64,000 nucleotides of DNA from positions 186,001-250,000 of the forward strand of contig JBLZWL010000129.1 in the NCBI GenBank assembly GCA_049194865.1, read 5' to 3'. Position 1 is the first letter of the stretch; every line of letters begins with the position of its first letter. This document shows positions 44,639 to 53,946 of this stretch, piece by piece. Below the pieces are notes generated by a model. It did not search any database. It was given only the letters and a program-made list of their open reading frames with translations, and was not told where the DNA came from. Both the position numbers and the translations under genes were made by a program. The DNA comes from Myxococcus terminator_A (GTDB lineage Bacteria > Myxococcota > Myxococcia > Myxococcales > Myxococcaceae).

Positions 44639-45904
44639 TCAGCCCGTGGAAGGCTGCGATTCGGCGAGCCACCGACGCTGGCGGAAGGCAGGCGCACCGA
44701 TGTCGAACAAAGGCTGGCCGGGGCTTCGGAGGACCAGCTCCAGGGCCGCGGACCCACGCTCGCGCTGCTGGCCGAGTCGCAGCACTTCTTCGAGTGACGC
44801 CTGGGTCATCGGGCGGCCAAGAAGGTAGCGCGCCTCCGGAGGGAAGCCGCCCGTTCGCTCGGCCCACCAGTCAGCCACGGCATCGGGCGCGGGCCAGGGG
44901 AGGTCCGTGTCGTCGTCGAGCTCGGTTGCCTCGTCGTCCTCTTCCACTTCTGGAGCCGGAGCCCTGAGAGGACGCTCCGAGAGGTCTGCTCCCGTGATGG
45001 TTCGGAAGGCCGCACCCGCGGCGCGGGCGAACTCCGGGGTTCGCATCATTCTCAGGACCCAGGGGATGAAGAACACATCCCCGAGGGCGGCGCTTCCGGC
45101 GAGCGCGAAGCGCGAGTGCTCGGGCCGCTCGGTGAAGCCCATCAACCACCGGCGAGCCTCGGCTCGTTCCATTCGTCGGAGGGCCAGGCAGCCTGCCTCT
45201 GTCGCATGGGGTCCTCCTTGTTCCGCGAGGATGCGAAGCGCGGAAATGGCCGTTCGTTCTCCTGACAGGAGACAGGTCGCGGCGGCCGCGTGTGCGCAGC
45301 CTTCGTCCTTGGATGCGAGGGACGGCTTGATGAGAGGCAGCAGCTCGCGGTGGCCTTGCTCGCCCACGGAACGCAGGGCACGGGAGCGGAGTCCGGGATG
45401 GGTGCTGGCGAGTGCCCGCTGGAGCGTGGCGCCTGCCTCTCGCCGATGGGCGGCATATCCCGCCAGGACGAGCTGGCACAGCAGGGGGTCCTCTTCTCCA
45501 CGGAGTCGTTCAAGACTCTTGCCCACACGAGACCAAGGCAGCCACGAGAGTGCCGAGACCATCGCTTCCAGCATGGACTCCGATTCACCAGCGAGTGGCA
45601 GCAGCGACGAAAGCCGGTCGATGCAACCCCCGTCGAGCGCGAGCGTGGCCGCGACGAAGACTTCACCTGCCTCGGACAGGGGCTGCGCCTCCTCGAGAAC
45701 TGCGTCTGTTGCTTCGCTGGCGAGGCGAAGGCCATCCACGTGGGCCTCGATGCGCTCGTCGAGCCGCTCCAAATCATGAAGTGTGTAGTGCGGCGCACGG
45801 ATGGCCCTCCGGCGGAGGTGCCAGAGGAACGAGGCCTCCTCGAAATGGCGCGAGACGAGGTGGGGCAGCGGGCCGTTGGAAGGCAAGGGCCTGGATGGAT
45901 TCAT
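44639..45904 (-). CDS. TIGR02270-like HEAT-repeat protein
   Basis: A 421-residue soluble protein of helical repeats. Residues 75-280 contain HEAT-like units (ALASTHPGLRSRALRSVGEQG, AAAATCLLSGERTAISALRI, EAGCLALRRMERAEARRWL). An acidic linker (EEDDEATELDDDTD) precedes a C-terminal domain with WWAERTGGFPPEARYL. The layout matches the TIGR02270 family, found as paralogs in myxobacteria and near type VI secretion loci. It is the last gene of the effector operon, with a four-base overlap with the gene upstream. It may be a second immunity or accessory protein; the function is not established. Confidence 0.72.
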   Translation of the reverse strand: MNPSRPLPSNGPLPHLVSRHFEEASFLWHLRRRAIRAPHYTLHDLERLDERIEAHVDGLRLASEATDAVLEEAQPLSEAGEVFVAATLALDGGCIDRLSSLLPLAGESESMLEAMVSALSWLPWSRVGKSLERLRGEEDPLLCQLVLAGYAAHRREAGATLQRALASTHPGLRSRALRSVGEQGHRELLPLIKPSLASKDEGCAHAAAATCLLSGERTAISALRILAEQGGPHATEAGCLALRRMERAEARRWLMGFTERPEHSRFALAGSAALGDVFFIPWVLRMMRTPEFARAAGAAFRTITGADLSERPLRAPAPEVEEDDEATELDDDTDLPWPAPDAVADWWAERTGGFPPEARYLLGRPMTQASLEEVLRLGQQRERGSAALELVLRSPGQPLFDIGAPAFRQRRWLAESQPSTG

Positions 45905-46731
45905 CCTGGAATCCGATGGCCAAAGAAGTAGCGCACACCCTCGTCGTAGCGACTGGCCTCGGGGCTCTCCAGGAACGCTTCGAGGATGGCGGCGGCGGTG
46001 AGGGACTGGAACTCGCGGTCCTTGTAGAAGCGAGAGCAGTCGATGCCCGTGCTCGCCTCGAAGCGGCGTCGGTAGAAGGGCTGCATGGCCCGCTCCAGGT
46101 CGCTGTCGCCCAGGCTTCGCAGCATTCGCCGGGCCAGGGACACGACGCCGAAGCGCTCACCATGCAGCAGGATGACCTGGTCCGAGCCGAACTCCCGCTG
46201 GAGTGCCTCGCACCGCGCCATCACCTGGTCTTCATAGGCGAGGAGCCTGTCTTCTGTCGGTCGCCGTGCCAGGGGACCCCACTCGGGTTCGAGGAGGGTG
46301 GAGAGCTTGAGTGGGAGCCCCTCGAAGTCCTGGAAGCCGAAGTACCTCTCATATGCCTGGAGGAGCGCTGGCACGGCGGAGGTGCTTCCCCATGCCTCGA
46401 AAGCGTTGCAGAAGCGTCCCGCCTTGTCGGGGTCCAACGCATCGTCAAGTTCGCGGACCATGCGGTCGAAGCAGGAGCGAGGGGCGGCATCCCCCAGAAT
46501 CTGCACACAGGTCCAACGCAGGAGGTCGGAGGTCGTTTCGTCGTGGATGTCCAGCAGCCGAGCCATCCCCCCGAAGTCGCCGCCTTTGACTTGAGACAGA
46601 ATCCGTTGGGTGTCCAGCCAACGCGCGCCGTCGGGGTCCGCCCGCAAGCTCGGATCGTCGGCAGCGGTGGGTGGCGCGAAATAGCCGCTGCCAGACCAGT
46701 TCAGCGACACCCAGTAGAAGGATGAACCCAT
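45901..46731 (-). CDS. Putative immunity protein of the PAAR-like nuclease effector
   Basis: A 276-residue soluble protein starting at ATG 46731, two bases after the effector's stop codon. It begins MGSSFYWVSLNWSGSGYF and contains helical, HEAT-like stretches (GMARLLDIHDETTSDLLRW, RSCFDRMVRELDDALDPD), with a C-terminal EGVRYFFGHRIPG. I do not recognise a named family. Its place directly downstream of a toxin-type gene, tight coupling and lack of signal peptide fit a cytoplasmic immunity protein that blocks the nuclease. The role is inferred from position. Confidence 0.62.
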   Translation of the reverse strand: MGSSFYWVSLNWSGSGYFAPPTAADDPSLRADPDGARWLDTQRILSQVKGGDFGGMARLLDIHDETTSDLLRWTCVQILGDAAPRSCFDRMVRELDDALDPDKAGRFCNAFEAWGSTSAVPALLQAYERYFGFQDFEGLPLKLSTLLEPEWGPLARRPTEDRLLAYEDQVMARCEALQREFGSDQVILLHGERFGVVSLARRMLRSLGDSDLERAMQPFYRRRFEASTGIDCSRFYKDREFQSLTAAAILEAFLESPEASRYDEGVRYFFGHRIPG

Positions 46732-46733
46732 CT

Positions 46734-47837
46734 TCACTTCCCCTGCCATTCGTCCGTGAAGAACTGGTCGATGTCCTGACAGACCGAGCAGAGGGTCTGA
46801 TGTGGCTGAAGGTTGCCTGGGTTGTCTGGACACCCTCCCGCCGTTTTCGGCACCAGATGGTTGATTCTCTCGAGCTCCTTGGCCCGCAGCTTCAACTCGC
46901 TATATTCGGCCCAGTCCCTCCGGAGTGGCTCATTCGTGGGCAGTTGGAGGTCTCGCCTGGAGGCCTTGGCTGCGCTTCGTAGTGCCTCCTCGCGACCACA
47001 CTTGGCGAGCAGTTCATCGAGGAACTCCGTCGAATTCTTGAGAGCCACTCCCGTGGTTCGCTTGTACGCCTCTCGGTACTGAGCCTTGGTGCCAGATGCT
47101 TCCCATCTGGCGACGATGCCATTGTACCGGTTACCTGCAATGGCTTCCTTGGACCGGAACACGTCGCAGGGAGGCTCTGGAAAGACCCTGCCAGAGCAGG
47201 TACAGCGCGTCGTCTTGAGCTTCTTGAGGTTCTCGTACTGCTCGCGCCGAGGCCCCGTGACGTCGATTTTGTAGAACTCCTCCAGATGAAGAGGCTGGTC
47301 GTCCTCCTTGAACGCGGCGGCGCAGGAATTCAACCCGCAGCAAGGACATTGCCCGTCGTTCATCCGTCGCTGAGCGAGCTCCTGGGCCTCTTCCACCTGT
47401 GCCTGCGACAGATTGGGGAGGGGTGGTGTGGCACCAGGATAGCTGCCGTGATTCGAGGTGGTCAGGTCGCGATGCCGCACCACGCCCTTGCCTTCCACCT
47501 TCACGTCCATCGACCACGAAGCGAAGAACGTCTTGCCTGTGATGGTGTGGGTCACCACGCTCGCACCGAAGCTCCTCGTGGCCGCCTCGTTGCCCAAGGG
47601 GGATGACTGGTAGTGGGACACGTCTTGGAGGGCGACCTCGTTGTCCGCGATGCGCACCGTCTTGCTCCCCGCCTTCAAGTCTCTCGCGGAGGAGCTGTCC
47701 GCGTAGGGAACTGGTACGGGGCCCGCTGGCGGTGGGGGTGGGCTCATGCACACGTCAGGAAACGCCGCCGTCACCTTGCCATCGCCATCCCGGTGCACCA
47801 CCTCGTTTCCATCCGCGTACACCTTGCCGTCACTCAT
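46734..47837 (-). CDS. Type VI effector: PAAR-like (DUF4150) domain plus HNH-type nuclease end
   Basis: A 367-residue protein. Residues 1-135 form a DUF4150 PAAR-like domain (FPDVCMSPPPPPAGPVPVPY, KTVRIADNEVALQD, VVTHTITGKTFFASWSMDV), which caps the type VI spike and carries cargo. A Cys-rich middle (CPCCGLNSC; RCTCSG) may bind zinc. The C-terminus has INHLVPKTAGGCPDNPGNL at about 325-343 plus a CSVC pair, an HNH-like nuclease pattern with Asn326, His327 and Asn342. It should cut DNA or RNA in a rival cell. The gene sits between the KS-like and immunity genes with an eight-base overlap upstream. Confidence 0.85.
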   Translation of the reverse strand: MSDGKVYADGNEVVHRDGDGKVTAAFPDVCMSPPPPPAGPVPVPYADSSSARDLKAGSKTVRIADNEVALQDVSHYQSSPLGNEAATRSFGASVVTHTITGKTFFASWSMDVKVEGKGVVRHRDLTTSNHGSYPGATPPLPNLSQAQVEEAQELAQRRMNDGQCPCCGLNSCAAAFKEDDQPLHLEEFYKIDVTGPRREQYENLKKLKTTRCTCSGRVFPEPPCDVFRSKEAIAGNRYNGIVARWEASGTKAQYREAYKRTTGVALKNSTEFLDELLAKCGREEALRSAAKASRRDLQLPTNEPLRRDWAEYSELKLRAKELERINHLVPKTAGGCPDNPGNLQPHQTLCSVCQDIDQFFTDEWQGK

Positions 47838-48891
47838 GGGCGCTTGACCTGTTGGAAGCGGGCCGCCGCAGCACGGCTACGGCACGGCCTCCCGAGACAC
47901 TGCTAGCGAAGCACATCGCGTGCGCTCCCGGCGCATAGCCACGTTGGTAGGCCTGTGCCGCTCGCACGAGCTGACAGAGGCTCGCCGCTGTTCCAACCTC
48001 TCCAATGGACTCGGCGCTGAGCCACAGGGGGAGGTCCTCCCGCTTCACTCGGAGCAGCCGCGTCAGCGCAAGGGCCTGCTCCTTGAATCCATACGACTCT
48101 CCCGATGCATCCGACAGCCGCCAATCCATGTCCTGCATCCGCAACCCGGCCTCCGCCAGCGCGGCTCTGCCTGCTCCGACGAGGCCCTCTGCACGAAGGG
48201 GATTCTCGTCGAGCACGGATGCTGGCTCTGTTGCGAACCCCAGGCCGACGAGCGAGGCCAGTGGCTGTCGCCGTCTTCCCGTGTGGGGCTCCACCCGGAG
48301 GCATACCGCAGCCTCTCCTGGAATGACCCCATCCGAGTTGCTTCGCGTCTTCAGCCGCCGGTGCTCCTCCAGCCAAAGCAACGAGCGGGCATTGAGCAGG
48401 GAGTCCACCGCGCAGACGAAACAGGATGGAACGCGCTGCTCCCATGACAGCGTTCGTGCCAGCGCCAACGCGCGAAAGGCGGCGGCGTTCCCTCCCGTCA
48501 GCGTGCGTGAGAGACGCGGGTGAAACGTGCGCGCGAGGCGCTGCTCCACTCGAGATACCAGTGTGTCCGCGAGCGAGGCCGCACCTCCAGGGCGCTCCGG
48601 CTCGGCCAGGGCGACCAGCAAGGGGACTTGCTCGGTGCTGACGTTCTCCTCTCCTGCCAAGGCATCCGTGAGTGCCATCGCCAACAGGTCAATCAGTCGC
48701 TCCTGGCGCTCCAAGGTCAGGGGGAGGCTCGATACGGGCGAGCCCGTGATGGGATTGCGCCCATTGTCCCAGAGAGGAAGCTGCTCGAAGGCCGACAGCC
48801 CCGCCCGCATGGCGGCGCAGGCCGAGGGGGTGTTCGACCCTACTGAAGTCACCAGTCCAGTCGCCGTGACGTACAGCCGGATGGCACTCAT
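47830..48891 (-). CDS. Ketosynthase-like protein of the type VI effector operon
   Basis: A 353-residue protein with the thiolase-fold pattern of beta-ketoacyl synthases: it opens LYVTATGLVTSVGSNTPSAC, with VSSL and ASLADTLVSRVEQRLART in the middle and GEVGTAASLCQLVRAAQAYQ near the end. The position expected for the catalytic Cys reads FVCAVDSLLNAR, so a Cys is present, but the His pair is not clear. Such KS-like genes accompany DUF2169 and DUF4150 genes in several proteobacterial type VI effector clusters, and their role there is unknown. It overlaps both neighbours by four to eight bases. Confidence 0.72.
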   Translation of the reverse strand: MSAIRLYVTATGLVTSVGSNTPSACAAMRAGLSAFEQLPLWDNGRNPITGSPVSSLPLTLERQERLIDLLAMALTDALAGEENVSTEQVPLLVALAEPERPGGAASLADTLVSRVEQRLARTFHPRLSRTLTGGNAAAFRALALARTLSWEQRVPSCFVCAVDSLLNARSLLWLEEHRRLKTRSNSDGVIPGEAAVCLRVEPHTGRRRQPLASLVGLGFATEPASVLDENPLRAEGLVGAGRAALAEAGLRMQDMDWRLSDASGESYGFKEQALALTRLLRVKREDLPLWLSAESIGEVGTAASLCQLVRAAQAYQRGYAPGAHAMCFASSVSGGRAVAVLRRPASNRSSAHE

Positions 48892-49994
48892 CGGGAGCCT
48901 CTTCCTCGCGGGCTCCCGCGACGCGCGGCCACCAACTCCGCGAGCGAATTGAAGCGTGGCTTGCCGCCCCCTGTCCTCGTGGCGGGCCTCCTTCCCACGA
49001 GTATCTCTCGCAGCCTCGAGGACTTCCGGCCCAGGGGTGCCGAGGTCCGCCAGGTGAGGACGATACGTCGCGTGTCGGATTCGATGAGGAAGGTATCCAG
49101 GAGCGGCTCGACCCCATGGTCGCGGTCATCGAAGCGGAACGTGATGGGAAACTTCAACGTGGGGATGGATGCCAGCAGCACGCCATCGGGTGTCATGCCC
49201 GTGCAGCGCACCGTCTCTCCGCCACGAAGGTACGGCAGTTGCTGGTCCTCGGGCGCGGAGAGGAAGAATCGCGTGTCGAAGTCGCGGGGCAGGAAGGGAT
49301 AGTCCTCCTCGCGCCATCGTGAGTCGTAGGTTCCCGCGTGGGTGATGCGCGGCCGCCAGCTTCGACCGACGGGGCCGAAGCCCACAGGCGACACAAGGTC
49401 AGTCCAGCTTGAGAGCGGGTGTCGAGGGTCCTCCAGGTTGGGAAGGGCGGTGTCTAGCGTCGCGCGAGCCTCTGGATTCTTGCGATAGCCCACTCCCACC
49501 GGGTTGCGGAGTTCCGCACCCTGGTGTCGTGGGTCCGGGTGGGTCAGGTCCGTTCCTCCGAAGGCTCGTTCGTAGACGATTGGAAGATGGGTGAAGGTCG
49601 TGGGCGCGGAGGCGCGCAAACCGAAGAGTCCCCGCTCCCAGCGGCGGTCACCCGTGACTCGAATGGATTTTTTCAGCGGCCCGAGCTCGAGCGTCACCAG
49701 CAGCGACTCGACAGGGCGGCCCGAAGCGGAGACGGCCTGTCCCTGGACGAGGAGATCCGTCCTGGGCTTGAAGGGGGCAAAGTCGCACTCCCGAACGAGG
49801 CTCGTCGTTCCAGGGACCCCACGATATTGGTCCACGTAGACAAGTGGCGCCTGTGCTTCAGCCAGCTTCGGGTTCCCCTGCGAGCCGAGCGCGAAGGTTC
49901 CTTTCACCACGACGACACAGAGGTCCTGCCCCGACTTGTCGGTGGCGACGCAGATGTCCGACGGCATCCCCGTCGTATTGACTCCCAATTGCAT
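48888..49994 (-). CDS. DUF2169 type VI effector adaptor
   Basis: A 368-residue soluble protein of the DUF2169 family: VVVKGTFAL, KPRTDLLVQGQA, LPIVYERAFGGTDLTHPDP and NPVGVGYRKNPEA are clear family blocks, with FLPRDFDTRFFLSAP later. DUF2169 proteins act as adaptors or chaperones that load PAAR-like effectors onto the type VI spike. It is the first gene of the operon (DUF2169, KS-like, effector, immunity, TIGR02270-like), and its promoter should lie in the 282 bases upstream. No VgrG or type VI structural genes are in the window. Confidence 0.88.
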   Translation of the reverse strand: MQLGVNTTGMPSDICVATDKSGQDLCVVVVKGTFALGSQGNPKLAEAQAPLVYVDQYRGVPGTTSLVRECDFAPFKPRTDLLVQGQAVSASGRPVESLLVTLELGPLKKSIRVTGDRRWERGLFGLRASAPTTFTHLPIVYERAFGGTDLTHPDPRHQGAELRNPVGVGYRKNPEARATLDTALPNLEDPRHPLSSWTDLVSPVGFGPVGRSWRPRITHAGTYDSRWREEDYPFLPRDFDTRFFLSAPEDQQLPYLRGGETVRCTGMTPDGVLLASIPTLKFPITFRFDDRDHGVEPLLDTFLIESDTRRIVLTWRTSAPLGRKSSRLREILVGRRPATRTGGGKPRFNSLAELVAARRGSPRGRGSR

Positions 49995-50276
49995 GCGTCC
50001 CCCGCCACGAATGGGTGGATGCCGCTGCGGCCTGCTCGAGAATGGCTAACAGGATTCGTTTGCACGGCCAATCCGACCCGAGGTCATTGTGAGTGAGAGG
50101 ACATGCCGTCGAGCGCGCGGGCAGGACCCTCTGGAAATGAGTCCGCGTACATTGGGGCCGGACGAGACTTGGAGTACGAGCGCCAGCCGGACCGCTCGGC
50201 CGCCCGCTCGGGTGTCGGCGACCTGGGGGCTCTTGTTTCGCGTCCGGGTCAGACGCCCCTGGTAGATAGGGTCCAC

Positions 50277-50840
50277 GTGGACGACGACCAGAGTGGACAG
50301 GACAGCAGACCCCCCAGGAAGCAGAAGCGACCCCGGAAGGCGTCCGCCCGCTATCTGGAGAACGTGGCGCTCCACTACGTCAAGCGCTACGCCTCCACCG
50401 TGAGCCAGTTGAAGCGCGTGCTGGTGCGCCGGGTGGACCGCTCGGTGAAGGAGCACGGTGGAGACCGCGCCGAGGCGCTCGGGTGGATTGACGCGCTCGC
50501 GCAGAAGCTCGTCCGCAACAACCTCATCAACGACGACACCTACGCGGGGATGAAGGCGCAGTCACTGCGCGCCTCCGGTCGCAGCACGCGGATGATTGCC
50601 CAGAAGCTGCGGATGAAGGGCGTCGCCGCGGACCTGGTGCAGCGCAAGGTGGCGCTGGCCACCGCGGAGGTCTCCGACGAGGACGCCGCGCGCATCTGGG
50701 CCCGGAAGAAGCGACTGGGTCCCTTCCGCAAGGACCTGGCGAAGCGAGAGGAGAATCGCAAACGGGACCTCGCGGCGCTGGCTCGCGCGGGCTTCTCGTT
50801 CGGTGTCGCGAAGAAGATCATCGATGGAGCACTCGACTAG
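50277..50840 (+). CDS. recX: RecX-family regulatory protein
   Basis: A 187-residue protein from GTG 50277. It matches RecX, which binds RecA filaments and limits recombination. Features are tandem three-helix modules: YASTVSQLKRVLVRRV, LAQKLVRNNLINDDTYAGMK, then ASGRSTRMIAQKLRMKGV and a third module with WARKKRLGPF and FSFGVAKKIID. The first 20 residues are basic and Lys/Arg-rich. The start is uncertain because the frame is open to 50103, but the extra residues have no RecX character. recA is not adjacent. Confidence 0.82.
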   Translation: MDDDQSGQDSRPPRKQKRPRKASARYLENVALHYVKRYASTVSQLKRVLVRRVDRSVKEHGGDRAEALGWIDALAQKLVRNNLINDDTYAGMKAQSLRASGRSTRMIAQKLRMKGVAADLVQRKVALATAEVSDEDAARIWARKKRLGPFRKDLAKREENRKRDLAALARAGFSFGVAKKIIDGALD

Positions 50841-51021
50841 CGCGGACGCCCTCCAGCACGGGAACCACTCGAGGTCCGCAGCCGCCAGGGAATCCCATCG
50901 AGAATGAGCCGGTGGCGGCAGAGGGGCCAAGGCCCTCTACCGACGCTCCGTCGACTCGCGGCGCATCACGCCGGCTTGTCTCCCTGGGAGGATGCTGGCG
51001 CTTCCACCCGACAGACGCGGC

Positions 51022-52614
51022 CTAGCCGGCCCGCCCCGCGGCCTGGGCGTTCGCGCTCGCCCGGCCGAAGTGCGCGACAGCGTACGGGTCGGGCGGCGTG
51101 GACCTGCGCCCGGCCGGAGGCCTCATGGCGTTGTCGATGAGGCCCATTCCCACCGCGAGCACCGCCAGTCCCAACAGGTCCTTCTTGTAGGGCTGCGCCA
51201 TCAGGACCTCCTCGCCCAGCACCAGCGCGCCGTCCTTGAGCAGGGTGTGGCGCTGCCACGCGACGCCCTCGCTGGTGCCCGGGTCCCCGGTGCGGAAGAA
51301 CTGGAGGAGGTGCGTCTGGAGGCGGCGCAGGAACGCCTGGTCCTCCTCCACCAGCTTGCCCTGCGCGGGCGAGCACCGGTCCGGCGTGAGGAGGAACCAG
51401 GGGATTTCCTCGCCGTGCGGGACGCCATGGGGCCGGTCCCCGCGGAGCTGCACCGCCGTGTAGTCGAAGTGGCAGCGCCACACCGGCGCGTGCTCCGCCT
51501 GGTGGCTGCCCAACAGTCGGGGCACCACGGTGAACACGAAGTCGGTGCAGATGCGCCGGCCCAGTTCCTCGTCGTCCGACACGTCCGGGTAGAAGGGGCG
51601 GACCACCGCGACCATGTTGCCCAGCCGCTCGACGACGTCCTTCGGTTCGATGCCGAAGGCGACCGCCACGCTGGCGTCGTAGCTGGTGCTGCCGAGGATG
51701 AGGGGCAGCTTGAGCGCCTGGTTGTCGCGGAACGCGGCGCGAATGGTCCGGGGGAGCACCGGGTCTCCCACCACGGAGGACGGCGAGATGACCGTGCCGG
51801 GCGAGCGCTTCCAGAAGTCATCCGCCTTCAGCCCGCGCAACTGCTCCATCGTGACGTCGTCACTCGTCAGCTCCAAATCACTGGCGAAGATGGTGCCACG
51901 TGAGACGGCGTCCTCGCGAGGCAGTTCGTTGATGACGTAGGAGCTGAGGGCCACGCCCCGCTTGAAGTGGTTCTTGTTCTTCATCAGCGGCGACGCGTAG
52001 AGCGACAGCACGGACTTGGCGCCCGCGGACTGGCCCATGACGGTGACGTTGTCCGGGTCTCCACCGAACTGGGCGATGTTGCGGTTCACCCACTCCAGCG
52101 CGGCCATCTGGTCCAGCAGGCCGAAGTTCACCGGGCCGTTCGGGTTCTCCTTCTCCAGCGCCGGGTGCGCGAAGAAGCCCAGGTGGCCCAGCCGGTAGTT
52201 GAAGGTGACGAGCACCACGTCCTGACTCGCCAGGGGCACGCCGTTGTACGCCGGCAGGTTGCCCGCGCCGATGACGAACGCGCCGCCGTGAATCCAGAAG
52301 ACGACGGGCAGCTTCGCGCCGGCCTCCGCCCGGGGCGTCCAGACGTTGAGGTAGAGGCAGTCCTCGCTCATCTTCCCGGGGTCGCCACCGCCCATGTCGA
52401 TGCAGCCCTGCCGGTCCTGGAACGGGGAGAGGCCGAACTCCAGCGCCGGGCGGACGCCTGTCCACGGGTCCATGGGCTCGGGGGCCTTCCAGCGCCGGGA
52501 GCCCACGGGGGGCTTCGCGTACGGAATCCCCTTGTAGACCATCACCCTTTCGACCAGCGCGCCCTGGACCTGCCCCTCGCGGGTGGAGACCACGGGTGCT
52601 TTCTCGCCTGCCAT
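51022..52614 (-). CDS. Type B carboxylesterase
   Basis: A 530-residue alpha/beta hydrolase of the carboxylesterase type B family. The oxyanion-hole segment WIHGGAFVIG lies at about 107-116, and Ser196 in MGQSAGAKSV is the nucleophile. EDCLYLNVWTPR and PYAKPPVGSRRWKAP are family blocks. The acid residue normally Glu in a G-S-N-x-D-E-G loop reads GSTSYDAS here, so Asp probably takes its place. A His lies in PHGVPHGEEIPWF. No signal peptide is seen, so it is probably cytoplasmic. The natural ester is unknown. Confidence 0.9.
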   Translation of the reverse strand: MAGEKAPVVSTREGQVQGALVERVMVYKGIPYAKPPVGSRRWKAPEPMDPWTGVRPALEFGLSPFQDRQGCIDMGGGDPGKMSEDCLYLNVWTPRAEAGAKLPVVFWIHGGAFVIGAGNLPAYNGVPLASQDVVLVTFNYRLGHLGFFAHPALEKENPNGPVNFGLLDQMAALEWVNRNIAQFGGDPDNVTVMGQSAGAKSVLSLYASPLMKNKNHFKRGVALSSYVINELPREDAVSRGTIFASDLELTSDDVTMEQLRGLKADDFWKRSPGTVISPSSVVGDPVLPRTIRAAFRDNQALKLPLILGSTSYDASVAVAFGIEPKDVVERLGNMVAVVRPFYPDVSDDEELGRRICTDFVFTVVPRLLGSHQAEHAPVWRCHFDYTAVQLRGDRPHGVPHGEEIPWFLLTPDRCSPAQGKLVEEDQAFLRRLQTHLLQFFRTGDPGTSEGVAWQRHTLLKDGALVLGEEVLMAQPYKKDLLGLAVLAVGMGLIDNAMRPPAGRRSTPPDPYAVAHFGRASANAQAAGRAG

Positions 52615-52944
52615 GTGTCGCTCCCTTTCTGGTGAACGCTGAGTGTCCTCACGTCCGTGCAGTCATCCGATGATGGGAGGCAACGGGTCTGGGAGCGGAT
52701 GCACGAGTCGTCCGACGACCGACGGGACGCGTGGAATAGAAGCTCACGAAGTGCCCACGCAATCGCGGTGGCGGAACGTCCCAGCGCCGTATGGCCTGGA
52801 AGACAGACACACCTCGACTCCTCGACCCTGGAGGTCGGGTCGAGTGTCATGCTCGCTGCACTGGGTTGGCCCTGGAGTTGGAAGCCGCTGTCCCGTAGGG
52901 CCGCGGGAAGCACCGCGCAGGCTGGCCTGGCGTGAGGGGTCGCC
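52615..52944. other. Intergenic region without a supported gene
   Basis: 330 bases between the start of the carboxylesterase gene and the end of the LysR gene, both on the minus strand. No frame shows a recognisable protein. It should contain the esterase promoter, but no strong -35/-10 pair stands out. Confidence 0.45.
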
Positions 52945-53856
52945 TCAACCGAGGCCCTTCGTAGGGAGCAGCTTGCGCGCCAGGGCGATGAAGGCGCGCA
53001 GCGGGGGCGAGGCTTGGGCGCGGTGGGGGTAGTACAGGAAGATGCCCGGGACGGAGGGTGCCCAGTCCTCCAGCACCGGCACGAGCGTTCCCGCGCGCAG
53101 GGCGGGGGCGACCTGCAGCTCCGCCAGGTAGGTCAGCCCCACGCCCGCCACCGCCATGCGGAACATGACCTCGGCATTGTCCGTGGCCAGCCGGCCCTTC
53201 ACCTGGACGCGCAGCTCCTTGCGTCCCCGCTCCAGCTCCCAGTGATAGGGCAGGCCCGTCGTGGGCGCGCGGTAGGTGATGCAGTCATGGTTCGCCAGGT
53301 CCTCGGGCCGTTGCGGGGTGCCGTGGCGCTTCAGGTAGGCCGGTGAGGCGAGGACCATGAAGCGGAAGGCGGGCGTGAGGCGCACCTGCACCATGTCCTT
53401 CTCCACGGCTTCCATCAGCCGCAGTCCCGCGTCGAGCCCTTCCTCGACGATGTCCACGAACTGGTCCGACAAGCGCACCTCCGCGTGGACATGGGGATTC
53501 TCCCGGAGGAAGCGGGGCAGCACGGGCTCGATGACGCTGGCCAGGGCGATGCCGGGCACCGTGAGGCGCAGGGTGCCGGTGAGCTGCGTGGCGTCGGCGG
53601 ACAGGTGCTCCAGCGCGTTGAGCGCCGACTCCAGCCCCGGCGCCGCGCGCTCCAGCAGTCGCTGACCCGCGTCGGTGAGCGACACGTTGCGCGTGGTGCG
53701 AAAGAGCAACGCCTGGTGGACGCGCTCCTCCAGCAGCTTCACGGACTGACTCACCGCGGAGGTGGAGACACCCAGCTCCTTCGCGGCCCGGGTGAAGCTC
53801 TTGTGCCGGGCGACGGCAACGAACACGGCCAGCTCATTCAGTGGGGTCAGGGCCAT
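52945..53856 (-). CDS. LysR-family transcriptional regulator
   Basis: A 303-residue regulator with an N-terminal winged helix-turn-helix: FTRAAKELGVSTSAVSQSVK at about 21-40 and LEERVHQALLFRTTRNVSLT after it. The effector domain has GEFR-type LysR features (LRLTVPGIALASVIEPVLPR, VDIVEEGLDAGLRL). This pattern is typical of the large AaeR/DsdC-like group that controls a divergent oxidoreductase gene. The divergent neighbour is an aldo/keto reductase 91 bases away, the likely target. The inducer is unknown. Confidence 0.92.
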   Translation of the reverse strand: MALTPLNELAVFVAVARHKSFTRAAKELGVSTSAVSQSVKLLEERVHQALLFRTTRNVSLTDAGQRLLERAAPGLESALNALEHLSADATQLTGTLRLTVPGIALASVIEPVLPRFLRENPHVHAEVRLSDQFVDIVEEGLDAGLRLMEAVEKDMVQVRLTPAFRFMVLASPAYLKRHGTPQRPEDLANHDCITYRAPTTGLPYHWELERGRKELRVQVKGRLATDNAEVMFRMAVAGVGLTYLAELQVAPALRAGTLVPVLEDWAPSVPGIFLYYPHRAQASPPLRAFIALARKLLPTKGLG

Positions 53857-53946
53857 TATGAAGCCATCCTAAACAGTGCTTTCAAATCGTGCCTCTTCTC
53901 CGAAAAGCCCTCGGGCGGCAATTTGAGGTCATTCACGGAGGCACGC

